DNA from: JAZGBC01 sp036444495
GTDB lineage: Bacteria; Pseudomonadota; Alphaproteobacteria; Kiloniellales; J153
Assembly: GCA_036444495.1 (NCBI GenBank)
Contig: JAZGBC010000097.1
Coordinates: 1-11,102, forward strand
DNA: 11,102 nucleotides
Direction of reading: 5' to 3'
Both the position numbers and the translations under genes were made by a program. The number at the start of each line of letters is the position of its first letter. Position 1 is the first letter of the stretch. This document shows, piece after piece, positions 1-6,964 of the stretch. Under the pieces are notes generated by a model. The model was not told where the DNA came from. It saw only the letters and a list, made by a program, of their open reading frames with translations, and searched no databases.

Positions 1-1918
1 GGCCGTACAGCGCCCGCAGCAGCTTTTGCGTGTCCGCGCCCCCGCGCTCGCCGACGATCACGGCCTGAAGCGCGCGCGCCAGGAACTCGGCGTTGTTGAT
101 GAGCGTGGCCAGCCCGAAGAAGTTTTCTGCAAGCTCGCCGGAGAAGGCCGCGATGGTCGCCTCGGCCTGATCCCGGTAGGCGCCCTTGCCCGTCAGGTAA
201 TGCAGCCGCGCCAGCACGCCCACCAGCGTGGCGTTGCCCGCGGGGGTGGCCGTGTCCTGCACCGGCTTGCCGCGCTGGATCAGGTCGTCCACGTCGTCGG
301 CGGCCAGGAAGTAACCGCCGGAGTCACGATCGAGATAGTGACGATTCAACACCTCCACCCATGCCTCGGCCTGGACGAGATAGCTTTCCGTCCCCGTGGC
401 CTCAAACAGCGCGAGCGCGGCGTCCGAGAGGTTGGCGTAATCCTCCAGCGTCGCCGGATGATTGAGCCGTCCGTGGCGCCAGGCGTGCTTGAGGCGCCCC
501 TCCCCGGTCATGTTCTCCACGACGAACTCGAAGGCGCGCTCGGCGGCGCCGAGCCAGCTTGGCTCGCCGAAGACCGGCGCGGCGCGGGCGAGCGCCGCGA
601 TCATCAGGCCGTTCCAGTCGGCCAGTACCTTGTCGTCCCAGCCCGGCCGCACGCGCCTCTCGCGCACCGCAAAGAGGATCGCGCGCGCCTCCTCCAGCAC
701 GGCCTCCTCTTGCGTTGCCCGCAGCTCGGGCTTTCGCGAGCGGTTGAGGATGGTCTTGCCCTCCCAGTTGCCGCCGGAGGTGACGTCGTAGGCCTCCTTG
801 AACGGGCCGGCGTCCTGGCCCAGAAGCTCGTCGATCTCGGCCCCGCTCCAGACGTAGAACCGGCCCTCCTCGCCCTCGCTGTCCGCATCCAGGGTGCTGG
901 CGAAGGCGTCCGTTGGCGCACCGCTCTCGTCATGGGCGATCATCTCGCGCAGCACCCAGGTGACGGTCTCGCGCGCGCGCTGCTCGAACAGCGGATTGCC
1001 GCCGCCCTGCCAGGCCCAGGTGAGCAGATCGAGGAGCTGGGCGTTGTCGTAGAGCATCTTCTCGAAGTGCGGCACGAGCCAGCGGCTGTCCACCGCGTAG
1101 CGGGCGAAGCCGCCGCCCAGATGGTCGTAGATGCCGCCCTGGCACATCTTGGACAGCGTCAACTCTACGGCGTTTCGGTAGGGCTCGGCCTTGCTGCGCA
1201 GCCAGGCGCGCCAGAACAGCTTGAGCAGGGCCGGCTGTGGGAACTTGGGCGCCTCGCCGATGCCGCCCTCGAAGGGATCCACCTCGCGCACCAGGCGCGC
1301 GGCGACCCGCTCGGCGTCCTCCAAGGTGATGGCGCCGGCCGGTTTGTTCTTGGCGAGCTTGCCCAGGGCCTCCTTGAGCGTGCCGACGTTCTTGGCCACA
1401 GCCTCCGGGTCCTTCGCGTAGGCCTCGGCCACGCGGCGCAGCACCTCGGCGAAACCGGGCCGGCCGAAGCGCGGCTCGGGCGGGAAATAGGTGCCGCCCC
1501 AGAAGGGCTCCCCGTCGGGGGTCAGGAAGATGGTGAGCGGCCAGCCGCCCGGCTGGCCCAACAGCGCGAGCGCCTGCTGGTAGACCGCGTCCAGGTCGGG
1601 CCGCTCCTCGCGGTCCAGCTTGATGTTGACGAAAAGCTCGTTCATGCGTTCGGCGATGGCGCCGTTCTCGAAGGACTCGTGCGCCATGACGTGGCACCAG
1701 TGGCAGGCGGCATAGCCGACCGAGAGCAGCACGGGCTTATCGAGCCGTCGGGCCGTCTCCAGGGCCTCCGGACCCCAGGGCTGCCAGGCCACCGGGTTGT
1801 CCTTGTGCTGTAGCAGATAGGGGCTGGTTTCCTGCGCCAGGCGGTTGACGAGCGGCGCTTCGTCCGCCGCCGTGGCGGCCGTGTCGTCGCTTTGGCTCAA
1901 AAGCTTTTCCCGTCCCAT
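1..1918 (-). CDS. Thioredoxin domain-containing protein, DUF255/YyaL (SSP411-like) family, C-terminus cut by window edge
   Basis: The reading frame is open from the ATG at 1916-1918 to the window edge, giving 639 complete codons; family members are somewhat longer, so a short C-terminal piece is missing. The N-terminus has the family signature 'TSPYLLQH' (about residues 31-38), then a thioredoxin-like domain with CHWC at 72-75 followed by 'HVMAHESFE', and 'GGWPLTIFLTP' near 124-134. 'GEAPKFP' (about 221-227) and 'GGIYDHLGGGF' mark the (alpha/alpha)6-barrel part related to N-acylglucosamine epimerase/glycoside hydrolase folds. From family knowledge the role is poorly defined; a redox function through CxxC is inferred. 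No signal peptide is seen, so it is probably cytoplasmic. It is divergent from the gene at 2021. No good Shine-Dalgarno precedes the ATG; a TTG six codons later is an alternative start. Family assignment is firm, function is not. Confidence 0.93.
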   Translation of the reverse strand, partial: MGREKLLSQSDDTAATAADEAPLVNRLAQETSPYLLQHKDNPVAWQPWGPEALETARRLDKPVLLSVGYAACHWCHVMAHESFENGAIAERMNELFVNIKLDREERPDLDAVYQQALALLGQPGGWPLTIFLTPDGEPFWGGTYFPPEPRFGRPGFAEVLRRVAEAYAKDPEAVAKNVGTLKEALGKLAKNKPAGAITLEDAERVAARLVREVDPFEGGIGEAPKFPQPALLKLFWRAWLRSKAEPYRNAVELTLSKMCQGGIYDHLGGGFARYAVDSRWLVPHFEKMLYDNAQLLDLLTWAWQGGGNPLFEQRARETVTWVLREMIAHDESGAPTDAFASTLDADSEGEEGRFYVWSGAEIDELLGQDAGPFKEAYDVTSGGNWEGKTILNRSRKPELRATQEEAVLEEARAILFAVRERRVRPGWDDKVLADWNGLMIAALARAAPVFGEPSWLGAAERAFEFVVENMTGEGRLKHAWRHGRLNHPATLEDYANLSDAALALFEATGTESYLVQAEAWVEVLNRHYLDRDSGGYFLAADDVDDLIQRGKPVQDTATPAGNATLVGVLARLHYLTGKGAYRDQAEATIAAFSGELAENFFGLATLINNAEFLARALQAVIVGERGGADTQKLLRALYG

Positions 1919-1963
1919 TGCCGCGCGGCGGCACGCCCGTGTAGCCTTTGCAGTCTCCGACCC

Positions 1964-1992
1964 TATATGAGCGGGAGGCGGGCCCGGCTCAA
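1964..1992 (-). promoter_or_regulatory. Weak candidate promoter for the DUF255 gene
   Basis: Read on the minus strand, TTGAGC (1992-1987) is followed after 17 bp by CATATA (1969-1964). This would start transcription roughly 40 nt upstream of the ATG at 1918. The -35 matches the sigma-70 consensus at four of six positions and the -10 at only three of six, so this is a weak call. The 102-bp spacer must hold promoters for both divergent transcripts; I see no better pair for the plus-strand gene at 2021. Confidence 0.25.
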
Positions 1993-2020
1993 CCACAATC
2001 AGTTTGGGGGCTTTTTGGAC

Positions 2021-2275
2021 ATGAAGATCACAATCGACGTGGACTGTACGCCGGAGGAGGCGCGCGCCTTCCTCGGCCTGCCCGACGTGGGGCCGTTGCA
2101 GGCGGAAATGATGCAAGAGCTGCGCAAGCGCATGGCGGCGGGCCTGGAGACCATGGACCCCGAAACCCTGATGAAGACCTGGATGCCGCTCGGCCTGCAG
2201 GGTATGGAGCAGGCGCAGCAGTTCTGGTCCGGGCTCGCCAAGGGTGGGGCCGGCGGCAAGAAGGGCGGGGGCTGA
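2021..2275 (+). CDS. DUF6489-type small protein (84 aa)
   Basis: An 84-residue protein beginning 'MKITIDVDCTPEEARAF', which resembles small alphaproteobacterial proteins grouped as DUF6489 (N-terminal pattern of hydrophobic beta-strand, then CTPEEAR and 'GLPDV', then 'MDPETLMKTWMPLG'). The body looks like one short strand plus amphipathic helices, and the tail is glycine/lysine-rich (GGAGGKKGGG). There is no signal peptide or membrane segment. The start at 2021 is chosen because it gives the family N-terminus; a longer in-frame start at 1892 would run into the promoter region and adds no recognisable sequence. A G-run (2006-2010) ten bases upstream may act as ribosome binding site. The stop lies 6 bp before the ferredoxin gene, so the two are almost certainly co-transcribed. 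Function unknown; the family name is from memory of its sequence pattern. Confidence 0.85.
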   Translation: MKITIDVDCTPEEARAFLGLPDVGPLQAEMMQELRKRMAAGLETMDPETLMKTWMPLGLQGMEQAQQFWSGLAKGGAGGKKGGG

Positions 2276-2281
2276 TCGGCC

Positions 2282-2653
2282 ATGGGCGACGAGCGGCAGG
2301 GGCGGGACGGCGACCCGCCGCCTTACTACCGCAGGCACGTCTTTTGCTGCACCAACCTGCGCCCGCCCGGGCACGAGCGCGGCTGCTGCAGGGAAAAGGG
2401 ATCGGTGCTTCTGCGCAACTATATGAAGGCGCGGGCCAAGGAAGCCGGCCTTACGGATGTGCGCATCAACGTGTCCGGCTGCCTGGACCGCTGCGAGCTG
2501 GGGCCCACCCTGGTGATCTATCCCGAGGGCGTCTGGTATTCCTACCGCAACGAGGCGGACCTGGACGAGATCATCCAGACCCATCTGGTCGAGGGCGGCC
2601 GTGTGCCGCGCCTCATGCTGCGGCCCGGCGATAAGACGCCACCCGAGAGTTAA
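2282..2653 (+). CDS. Thioredoxin-like (2Fe-2S) ferredoxin
   Basis: A 123-residue protein with the signature of thioredoxin-fold [2Fe-2S] ferredoxins (Aquifex Fd4/NuoE-like fold): 'HVFCCTNLRPPGHERGCC' at 19-36, 'KGSVLLRNYMKARAKE' and 'NVSGCLDRCELGP' at 63-75, then 'VIYPEGVWY'. Cysteines are at 22, 23, 35, 36, 67 and 71. By comparison with relatives the cluster ligands are probably C23, C36, C67 and C71 (C-x12-C-x30-C-x3-C); C22 and C35 look like extra cysteines. It should be a soluble cytoplasmic electron carrier or cluster-binding protein; the redox partner is unknown. The ATG lies 6 bp after the DUF6489 stop, and its stop is 28 bp before mnmE, so a three-gene transcript is plausible. Its acidic/polar first 15 residues precede the conserved domain. 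Confidence 0.93.
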   Translation: MGDERQGRDGDPPPYYRRHVFCCTNLRPPGHERGCCREKGSVLLRNYMKARAKEAGLTDVRINVSGCLDRCELGPTLVIYPEGVWYSYRNEADLDEIIQTHLVEGGRVPRLMLRPGDKTPPES

Positions 2654-2681
2654 ATACGCTTGGCGCCGCGGGAAAGGTCCA

Positions 2682-4058
2682 ATGGATCCTGACGCCACCA
2701 TCTTCGCACTGTCGAGCGCGCCGGGCCGCGCCGGGGTGGCGGTGCTGCGCCTCACCGGGCCCCAGGCCGGGCCCGCGCTGGAAGCGCTCGCCGGACCCCT
2801 GCCGCCGCCGCGCCGTGCCCAGCTCAGGCGCATCGGCGATCCGGCGACCCACGAGGCCATCGACCGCGGGCTGGTGCTCTGGTTCCCCGGGCCCGGCAGC
2901 TTCACCGGCGAGGACATGGCGGAGCTGCATTTGCACGGCGGCCGTGCCGTGGTCGCGGCGGCGGTCGAGGCGCTTGGCGCCCTGCCGGGCCTGCGCCCGG
3001 CGGAGCCGGGGGAATTCACCCGCCGCGCCTTCGACCGGGGCAGGCTGGACCTGGCCGAGGTGGAGGGCCTGGCGGACCTGATCAACGCCGAGACCGAGGC
3101 CCAGCGGCGCCAGGCACTGCGCCAGATGGAGGGTGCCTTCTCGCGCCAGATCGAGGAATGGCGCGAGGGGCTGACCGCGGCCCTGGCGCACGCCGAGGCG
3201 GCCATCGATTTCCCCGACGAGGAGCTGCCCCACGACCTGGAGGGCCGCATGACCCACAAGATATTGGGGCTGGAGCGGCAGATTACCGAATATCTGGACG
3301 ACCGGCACCGGGGCGAGCGCCTGCGCGAGGGGCTCTGCATCGCCATCCTGGGCCCGCCCAACGCGGGCAAGTCCAGCCTGCTCAACGCGCTCGCCCGGCG
3401 GGACGTGGCTATCGTCTCGGAGACCGCCGGCACGACGCGCGATGTCATCGAGGTGCATCTGGACCTGGGCGGCTATCCGGTGACGCTGCTCGACACGGCC
3501 GGGCTGCGCGAGCTGGATGCCGGGCCGGCGGCGGACGGCCAAGCAGCGGAGGGCCAGGCGGCCATCGAGGCCGAGGGCATACGCCGGGCCCGCGCCGGGG
3601 CGGCGGCGGCCGACCTCAAGCTTCTGGTCTTCGACCTGCAGGACGCGCCGGACTACGACCGGGCGACACGCGAGCTTTTGGACGAAGACGCCCTGGCGGT
3701 TCTCAACAAGTGCGATCTCGTTGCGCATCCGGAACGATCTAGCCTGGACGGGCGGCCCGCCATCGCCCTCTCGGCCAAAACCGGGGCCGGGCTGCCGGCG
3801 CTCCTGGATCTCCTGGAGTCGGAGGTCGCGGCGCGCCTGGGCGGCGGCGGAACCGCGCCTGCGCTGACCCGCGCGCGGCACCGGGCCGCGCTGGAGGACT
3901 GCGCCGAGGCGCTCCGCCGGGCCGCCGGCGCCGGTCAGCCCGAGCTGATCGCCGAGGATCTGCGCCTGGCCCTGCGGGCGCTGGGCCGTATCGCCGGCCG
4001 GGTCGATGTGGAAGACATCCTCGACGTGATTTTCCGCGACTTCTGCATCGGGAAGTAA
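2682..4058 (+). CDS. mnmE: tRNA uridine-5-carboxymethylaminomethyl modification GTPase MnmE (TrmE)
   Basis: A 458-residue G protein that works with MnmG to add the carboxymethylaminomethyl group at C5 of wobble uridine 34 in several tRNAs. The N-terminal formyl-THF-binding domain begins 'ATIFALSSAPGRAG' and includes 'PGSFTGEDMAELHLHGG' (70-87). The inserted G domain has the P-loop GPPNAGKS (224-231), G2 TTRD (251-254), G3 DTAGLRE (271-277), G4 NKCD (342-345) and SAK (364-366). The protein ends in FCIGK with the invariant cysteine at 455, so it is complete. The ATG at 2682 is preceded by GGAAAGG (2671-2677); a longer in-frame start at 2601 would overlap the ferredoxin and is unlikely. Odd point: residues about 278-294, just after DTAGLRE, form an Ala/Gly-rich insertion with a repeated (D/E)GQAA unit, roughly a dozen residues longer than family members I recall. 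Confidence 0.98.
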   Translation: MDPDATIFALSSAPGRAGVAVLRLTGPQAGPALEALAGPLPPPRRAQLRRIGDPATHEAIDRGLVLWFPGPGSFTGEDMAELHLHGGRAVVAAAVEALGALPGLRPAEPGEFTRRAFDRGRLDLAEVEGLADLINAETEAQRRQALRQMEGAFSRQIEEWREGLTAALAHAEAAIDFPDEELPHDLEGRMTHKILGLERQITEYLDDRHRGERLREGLCIAILGPPNAGKSSLLNALARRDVAIVSETAGTTRDVIEVHLDLGGYPVTLLDTAGLRELDAGPAADGQAAEGQAAIEAEGIRRARAGAAAADLKLLVFDLQDAPDYDRATRELLDEDALAVLNKCDLVAHPERSSLDGRPAIALSAKTGAGLPALLDLLESEVAARLGGGGTAPALTRARHRAALEDCAEALRRAAGAGQPELIAEDLRLALRALGRIAGRVDVEDILDVIFRDFCIGK

Positions 4059-4092
4059 CCAGCGGCGTGGGAGGCGTTTCGCATTTGGCGCC

Positions 4093-4106
4093 GTTTCACG
4101 TGAAAC
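4093..4106. promoter_or_regulatory. parS centromere site 1 (ParB-binding), mnmE-mnmG spacer
   Basis: GTTTCACGTGAAAC is a perfect 14-bp palindrome. With one flanking base each side (4092-4107) it matches the general bacterial parS consensus TGTTTCACGTGAAACA at 15 of 16 positions, the first base being C. It lies in the non-coding gap between mnmE and mnmG, about 3.9 kb upstream of parB, and would load the ParB encoded in this window as a sliding clamp. It is flanked by TGGCGCC (4086-4092) and GGCGCCA (4121-4127); GGCGCC is common in this GC-rich DNA, so that pairing may be chance. Confidence 0.95.
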
Positions 4107-4211
4107 ATTCCCCGGGGGATGGCGCCAGGAACACGACGCCAAGTGAGTTCGGGTTAATGCCCGCACGACACCTTGGGCCCCACCCGGGCTGGGCGCTGCC
4201 TGCCGGGGGCT

Positions 4212-4240
4212 TTGACTTGGCGACTCCCCCTCCCTACATA
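4212..4240 (+). promoter_or_regulatory. Candidate sigma-70-type promoter for mnmG
   Basis: TTGACT (4212-4217) is followed by a 17-bp spacer and TACATA (4235-4240). The -35 matches the consensus at five of six positions, the -10 at three of six including its first TA. Transcription would start around 4246-4249, on or next to the mnmG ATG at 4248, predicting a leaderless or near-leaderless mRNA. No Shine-Dalgarno is seen before that ATG, which fits. Confidence 0.5.
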
Positions 4241-4247
4241 TCCGGCC

Positions 4248-6134
4248 ATGTCGGGCTATGACGTGATCGTGGTGGGAGGCGGCCATGCGGGCTGCGAGGC
4301 GGCGGCGGCGGCGGCGCGCCTGGGCGCGCGCACGCTGCTGCTGACCCACAAGCCCGAGACCATCGGGGCGATGTCCTGCAACCCGGCGATCGGGGGCCTG
4401 GGCAAGGGGCACCTGGTTCGCGAGATCGATGCGCTGGACGGGCTCATGGGCCGGGCCATCGACCGGGCCGGGATCCAGTTCCGCCTGCTCAACAGGAGCC
4501 GGGGTCCGGCGGTGCGCGGCCCCCGGGCCCAGGCCGACCGCAAACTCTACCGCCAGGCCATGCAGGACCTGCTTCGCGAGCAGGCGAACCTGGAGATCCG
4601 CGCCGGGACGGTGGAGGACCTGGACCTGGACTCGGCCGGGCGTTGCCGCGGCGTGGTGACCGGCGAGGGCGAGACCCTCGGCGCGGCGGCCGTGGTGCTG
4701 ACCACCGGGACCTTCCTGCGCGGCCTGATCCACATCGGCGGGGAGACCACCCCCGCCGGCCGCGCCGGCGAGGCCCCTGCCCTCGGACTGGCCAATACCC
4801 TCGCCCGGCTCGGTTTCCGGCTCGGGCGGCTCAAGACCGGCACCCCGCCCCGGCTGGACGGCCGCACCATCGATTATGGCGTCCTCGAGGTCCAGCCCGG
4901 GGACGAACCGCCCGAGCCTTTCTCCACCCTCACCCGGGCCATCACCCTGCCCCAGGTGGACTGCCACATCACCCATACCTCGCCGGCGGGACACGCGCTT
5001 ATCCGGGAGAATCTGACCCGTTCGCCCATGTACTCGGGCCGGATCGAGGGGGTGGGCCCGCGCTACTGCCCGGCCATCGAGGACAAGGTGGTGCGCTTCG
5101 CCGAGCGGGAGCGGCATCAGATCTTCCTCGAGCCTGAGGGCCTGGACGACCCCACGGTCTACCCCAACGGCATCTCCACCGCCCTGCCCCGCGAGGTCCA
5201 GGAGGCCCTGCTCCGGACCATTGCCGGCCTGGAACGGGCCGTCATGATCCGCCCGGGCTATGCCATCGAATACGACTACGTGGACCCACGGGAGCTGCAC
5301 CCCGGCCTGGAGACCCGGCGGGCGCCGGGGCTGTTCTTCGCCGGCCAGATCAACGGCACCACGGGCTACGAGGAGGCCGCCGGCCAGGGCCTTCTGGCGG
5401 GCATCAACGCGGCTCTCTTGGCGGGTGGCGCCAGCCCGGATTTCACCCTGGACCGGGCCGAGGCCTATCTGGGGGTCATGATCGACGACCTGGTGACCCG
5501 GGGCGTCAGCGAGCCTTACCGCATGTTTACCAGCCGGGCCGAGTACCGCCTGCGGCTCAGGGCGGACAACGCCGACCAGCGCCTGACCGGGCGGGGTCTG
5601 GATCTGGGCTGCGTGGGCTCGGAGCGGGCCGCGGCCTACCGGGCGAAGGCGGCCGAGCTGGAGGCCGGCCGGGCCCGGATGGCGGCCCTCAACGCCACGC
5701 CCCAGGAGCTGGCCCGGCGGGGCATCCGGGTCAAACACGACGGCGTGCGGAGGAGCGCCCTGGATCTCCTGGCCCACCGGGACATCGACCTTGGGTGCCT
5801 CGGCGCGGTCTGGCCCGAGCTGGCCGGCCTGTCCCCGGAGATCGCCGGGCAGCTGGAGATCGAGGCACACTACGCCGGCTACCTGGCCCGGCAGAACGCC
5901 GACGTCCGTGCCTTCCGCCGGGACGAGGCGCTCAAGCTTCCCAGCGACCTGGACTTTGACGCCATCCCCAGCCTCTCCACCGAGGTGCGCCAAGCCCTGG
6001 GCGCGGCGCGCCCGGCCACTCTGGGCGCCGCCGCCCGCCTTCCCGGGGTGACGCCCGCCGCCGTGATAGCCCTGCTGCGCCACGTCAAGCGCGGACCGGC
6101 GATAAGCCGTGGCGCCCGAGGTAGCGAGGCCTGA
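4248..6134 (+). CDS. mnmG: tRNA uridine-5-carboxymethylaminomethyl modification enzyme MnmG (GidA), FAD-binding
   Basis: A 628-residue flavoprotein partner of MnmE, of normal family length. The FAD-binding Rossmann motif 'VIVVGGGHAGCEAA' occupies about residues 6-19. 'MSCNPAIGGLGKGHLVREIDA' starts at 42 and carries Cys44; the second conserved cysteine is Cys274 in 'GPRYCPAIEDK'. 'FFAGQINGTTGYEEAAGQG' follows, then the C-terminal GidA-associated domain with RAEYRLRLR around 430. The start at 4248 (MSGYDVIVVGGG) is chosen because the family begins right at the Rossmann strand; the in-frame ATG at 4173 would add 25 unrelated residues and lies upstream of the likely promoter. No ribosome binding site precedes 4248. 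mnmE lies 189 bp upstream and rsmG 166 bp downstream, so mnmG probably has its own promoter. Confidence 0.98.
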   Translation: MSGYDVIVVGGGHAGCEAAAAAARLGARTLLLTHKPETIGAMSCNPAIGGLGKGHLVREIDALDGLMGRAIDRAGIQFRLLNRSRGPAVRGPRAQADRKLYRQAMQDLLREQANLEIRAGTVEDLDLDSAGRCRGVVTGEGETLGAAAVVLTTGTFLRGLIHIGGETTPAGRAGEAPALGLANTLARLGFRLGRLKTGTPPRLDGRTIDYGVLEVQPGDEPPEPFSTLTRAITLPQVDCHITHTSPAGHALIRENLTRSPMYSGRIEGVGPRYCPAIEDKVVRFAERERHQIFLEPEGLDDPTVYPNGISTALPREVQEALLRTIAGLERAVMIRPGYAIEYDYVDPRELHPGLETRRAPGLFFAGQINGTTGYEEAAGQGLLAGINAALLAGGASPDFTLDRAEAYLGVMIDDLVTRGVSEPYRMFTSRAEYRLRLRADNADQRLTGRGLDLGCVGSERAAAYRAKAAELEAGRARMAALNATPQELARRGIRVKHDGVRRSALDLLAHRDIDLGCLGAVWPELAGLSPEIAGQLEIEAHYAGYLARQNADVRAFRRDEALKLPSDLDFDAIPSLSTEVRQALGAARPATLGAAARLPGVTPAAVIALLRHVKRGPAISRGARGSEA

Positions 6135-6175
6135 TCTGGCGCCTGGCGGGGCGGCTTCAGGCTATATCCAGCACC

Positions 6176-6202
6176 CGGCTTGCGATATACACTGGGCCCC
6201 GG
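6176..6202. repeat. 27-bp imperfect direct repeat, copy 1 (mnmG-rsmG spacer)
   Basis: The core GATATACACTGGGCCCCGG (6184-6202) recurs 69 bp downstream with one change. Over 27 bp the two copies agree at 23 positions by hand alignment. Function unknown; the GATATA part resembles a -10 element but I see no convincing -35 at the right distance. Confidence 0.75.
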
Positions 6203-6244
6203 TCGTACCCGGACGGCGATCATAGTAAGGGCACCGGCCGCAAC

Positions 6245-6271
6245 CTGCCTACGATATAGACTGGGCCCCGG
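6245..6271. repeat. 27-bp imperfect direct repeat, copy 2 (mnmG-rsmG spacer)
   Basis: The core GATATAGACTGGGCCCCGG (6253-6271) is the second copy of the element at 6176-6202, ending 29 bp before the rsmG ATG. It may be a regulator-binding site or a promoter-region duplication affecting rsmG-parA; nothing in the sequence decides between these. Confidence 0.75.
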
Positions 6272-6300
6272 CCAATCGTCCGGGGAGCGCGCCTGGAGCC

Positions 6301-6948
6301 ATGTTACAGACCGACGCCATCCTGACGCCCGAAGACTTCCAGGCCGAGACCGATGTTTCACGTGAAACATTGGACCGGCTCCTCGCCTATGTGGCCCTGC
6401 TCGAGAAGTGGAACCGGGCCATCAGCCTGGTGAGTCGGGACAGCCTGCGCGACCTCTGGCGGCGCCATATGCTGGATTCGGCCCAGCTCCTTCCCCTGCT
6501 CCCTGAGGCGCCGGCGGGCCGGGCCCGGGTGATCCTGGACCTGGGCAGCGGGGCCGGCTTTCCCGGGCTGGTGCTGGCAATCCTGGGTGCGGGCGCCGTG
6601 CATCTGGTGGAGCCGAACCGGAAAAAGGTAGCCTTTCTGCGCGAGGCGGCTCGGGTCACGGGAAGCGAGGTCGTCCTACACGAGGCCCGCGCGGAGGCGC
6701 TCGACCCCTTTCCCGTGGATGTGGTGACGGCGCGGGCCTGCGCCCCCCTGCCCCGGCTGCTGGGGCTGGCCGCCCCCTTCCTGCGGCCCCGGATCGACGG
6801 AACGCCTGGAGCGGTAGGCCTGTTTCTGAAGGGCAAGGGGGCCGATCGGGAATTGACCGACTCCGCGGAAAGGTGGAAGATGCGCGTCGAGCGCTTTCCC
6901 AGCCGCACGGATCCGGCGGCGCAGATACTTCGGCTCAAACTCCAATAG
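6301..6948 (+). CDS. rsmG: 16S rRNA (guanine-N7) methyltransferase RsmG (GidB)
   Basis: A 215-residue SAM-dependent methyltransferase that makes m7G at the conserved 530-loop guanine (G527 in E. coli numbering) of 16S rRNA. Landmarks are 'DVSRETLDRLLAYVALLEKW' in the N-terminal helical part (18-37), RHMLDS (55-60), the SAM-binding loop DLGSGAGFPG (80-89), acidic 'LVEPNRKK' (102-109), 'TARACAPL' (143-150) and FLKGKG (175-180). Length and motifs are complete. The ATG at 6301 gives the usual short lead before VSRET; GGGGAG (6282-6287) is a somewhat distant possible ribosome binding site. Codons 18-23 (DVSRET) coincide exactly with a perfect parS site. The stop is 16 bp before parA, so rsmG and parA are probably one transcript. 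Confidence 0.98.
   Translation: MLQTDAILTPEDFQAETDVSRETLDRLLAYVALLEKWNRAISLVSRDSLRDLWRRHMLDSAQLLPLLPEAPAGRARVILDLGSGAGFPGLVLAILGAGAVHLVEPNRKKVAFLREAARVTGSEVVLHEARAEALDPFPVDVVTARACAPLPRLLGLAAPFLRPRIDGTPGAVGLFLKGKGADRELTDSAERWKMRVERFPSRTDPAAQILRLKLQ
6354..6369. promoter_or_regulatory. parS centromere site 2, inside rsmG coding sequence
   Basis: TGTTTCACGTGAAACA matches the parS consensus at all 16 positions and extends to an 18-bp perfect palindrome (6353-6370). It lies within rsmG codons encoding V-S-R-E-T, 2.26 kb from parS site 1 and about 0.6 kb upstream of parA. It should be a strong ParB loading site. VSRET is common at this position in RsmG proteins, consistent with the DNA site and the peptide being maintained together. 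Confidence 0.97.
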
Positions 6949-6964
6949 GTGGGGAAAAGCGGCC

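Noticed and set aside
26..1813. 595-codon plus-strand open frame opposite the DUF255 gene
   Set aside because: The minus-strand frame encodes a clear DUF255/thioredoxin protein (CHWC, APKFP); the plus-strand product is a compositional shadow.
4067..4261. Small plus-strand frame across the mnmE-mnmG spacer containing FHVKH
   Set aside because: FHVKH is just the parS palindrome read in frame; the frame runs through the mnmG promoter into its start with no family resemblance.
4990..5010. TTATCCGG inside mnmG as a possible DnaA box
   Set aside because: It departs from TTATCCACA in the key last bases and is isolated; no cluster of DnaA boxes or AT-rich unwinding region is seen, so no replication origin is claimed in this window.
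2613..6083. 1156-codon open frame on the minus strand opposite ferredoxin, mnmE and mnmG
   Set aside because: It is antisense to three genes with unmistakable motifs. Long antisense frames are expected in GC-rich DNA, and its translation shows no recognisable domain.
6180..6365. Small plus-strand frame over the mnmG-rsmG spacer with internal RYTLGPG/RYRLGPG repeats
   Set aside because: The peptide repeats simply reflect the non-coding DNA repeats, and the frame overlaps the start of rsmG in another frame.
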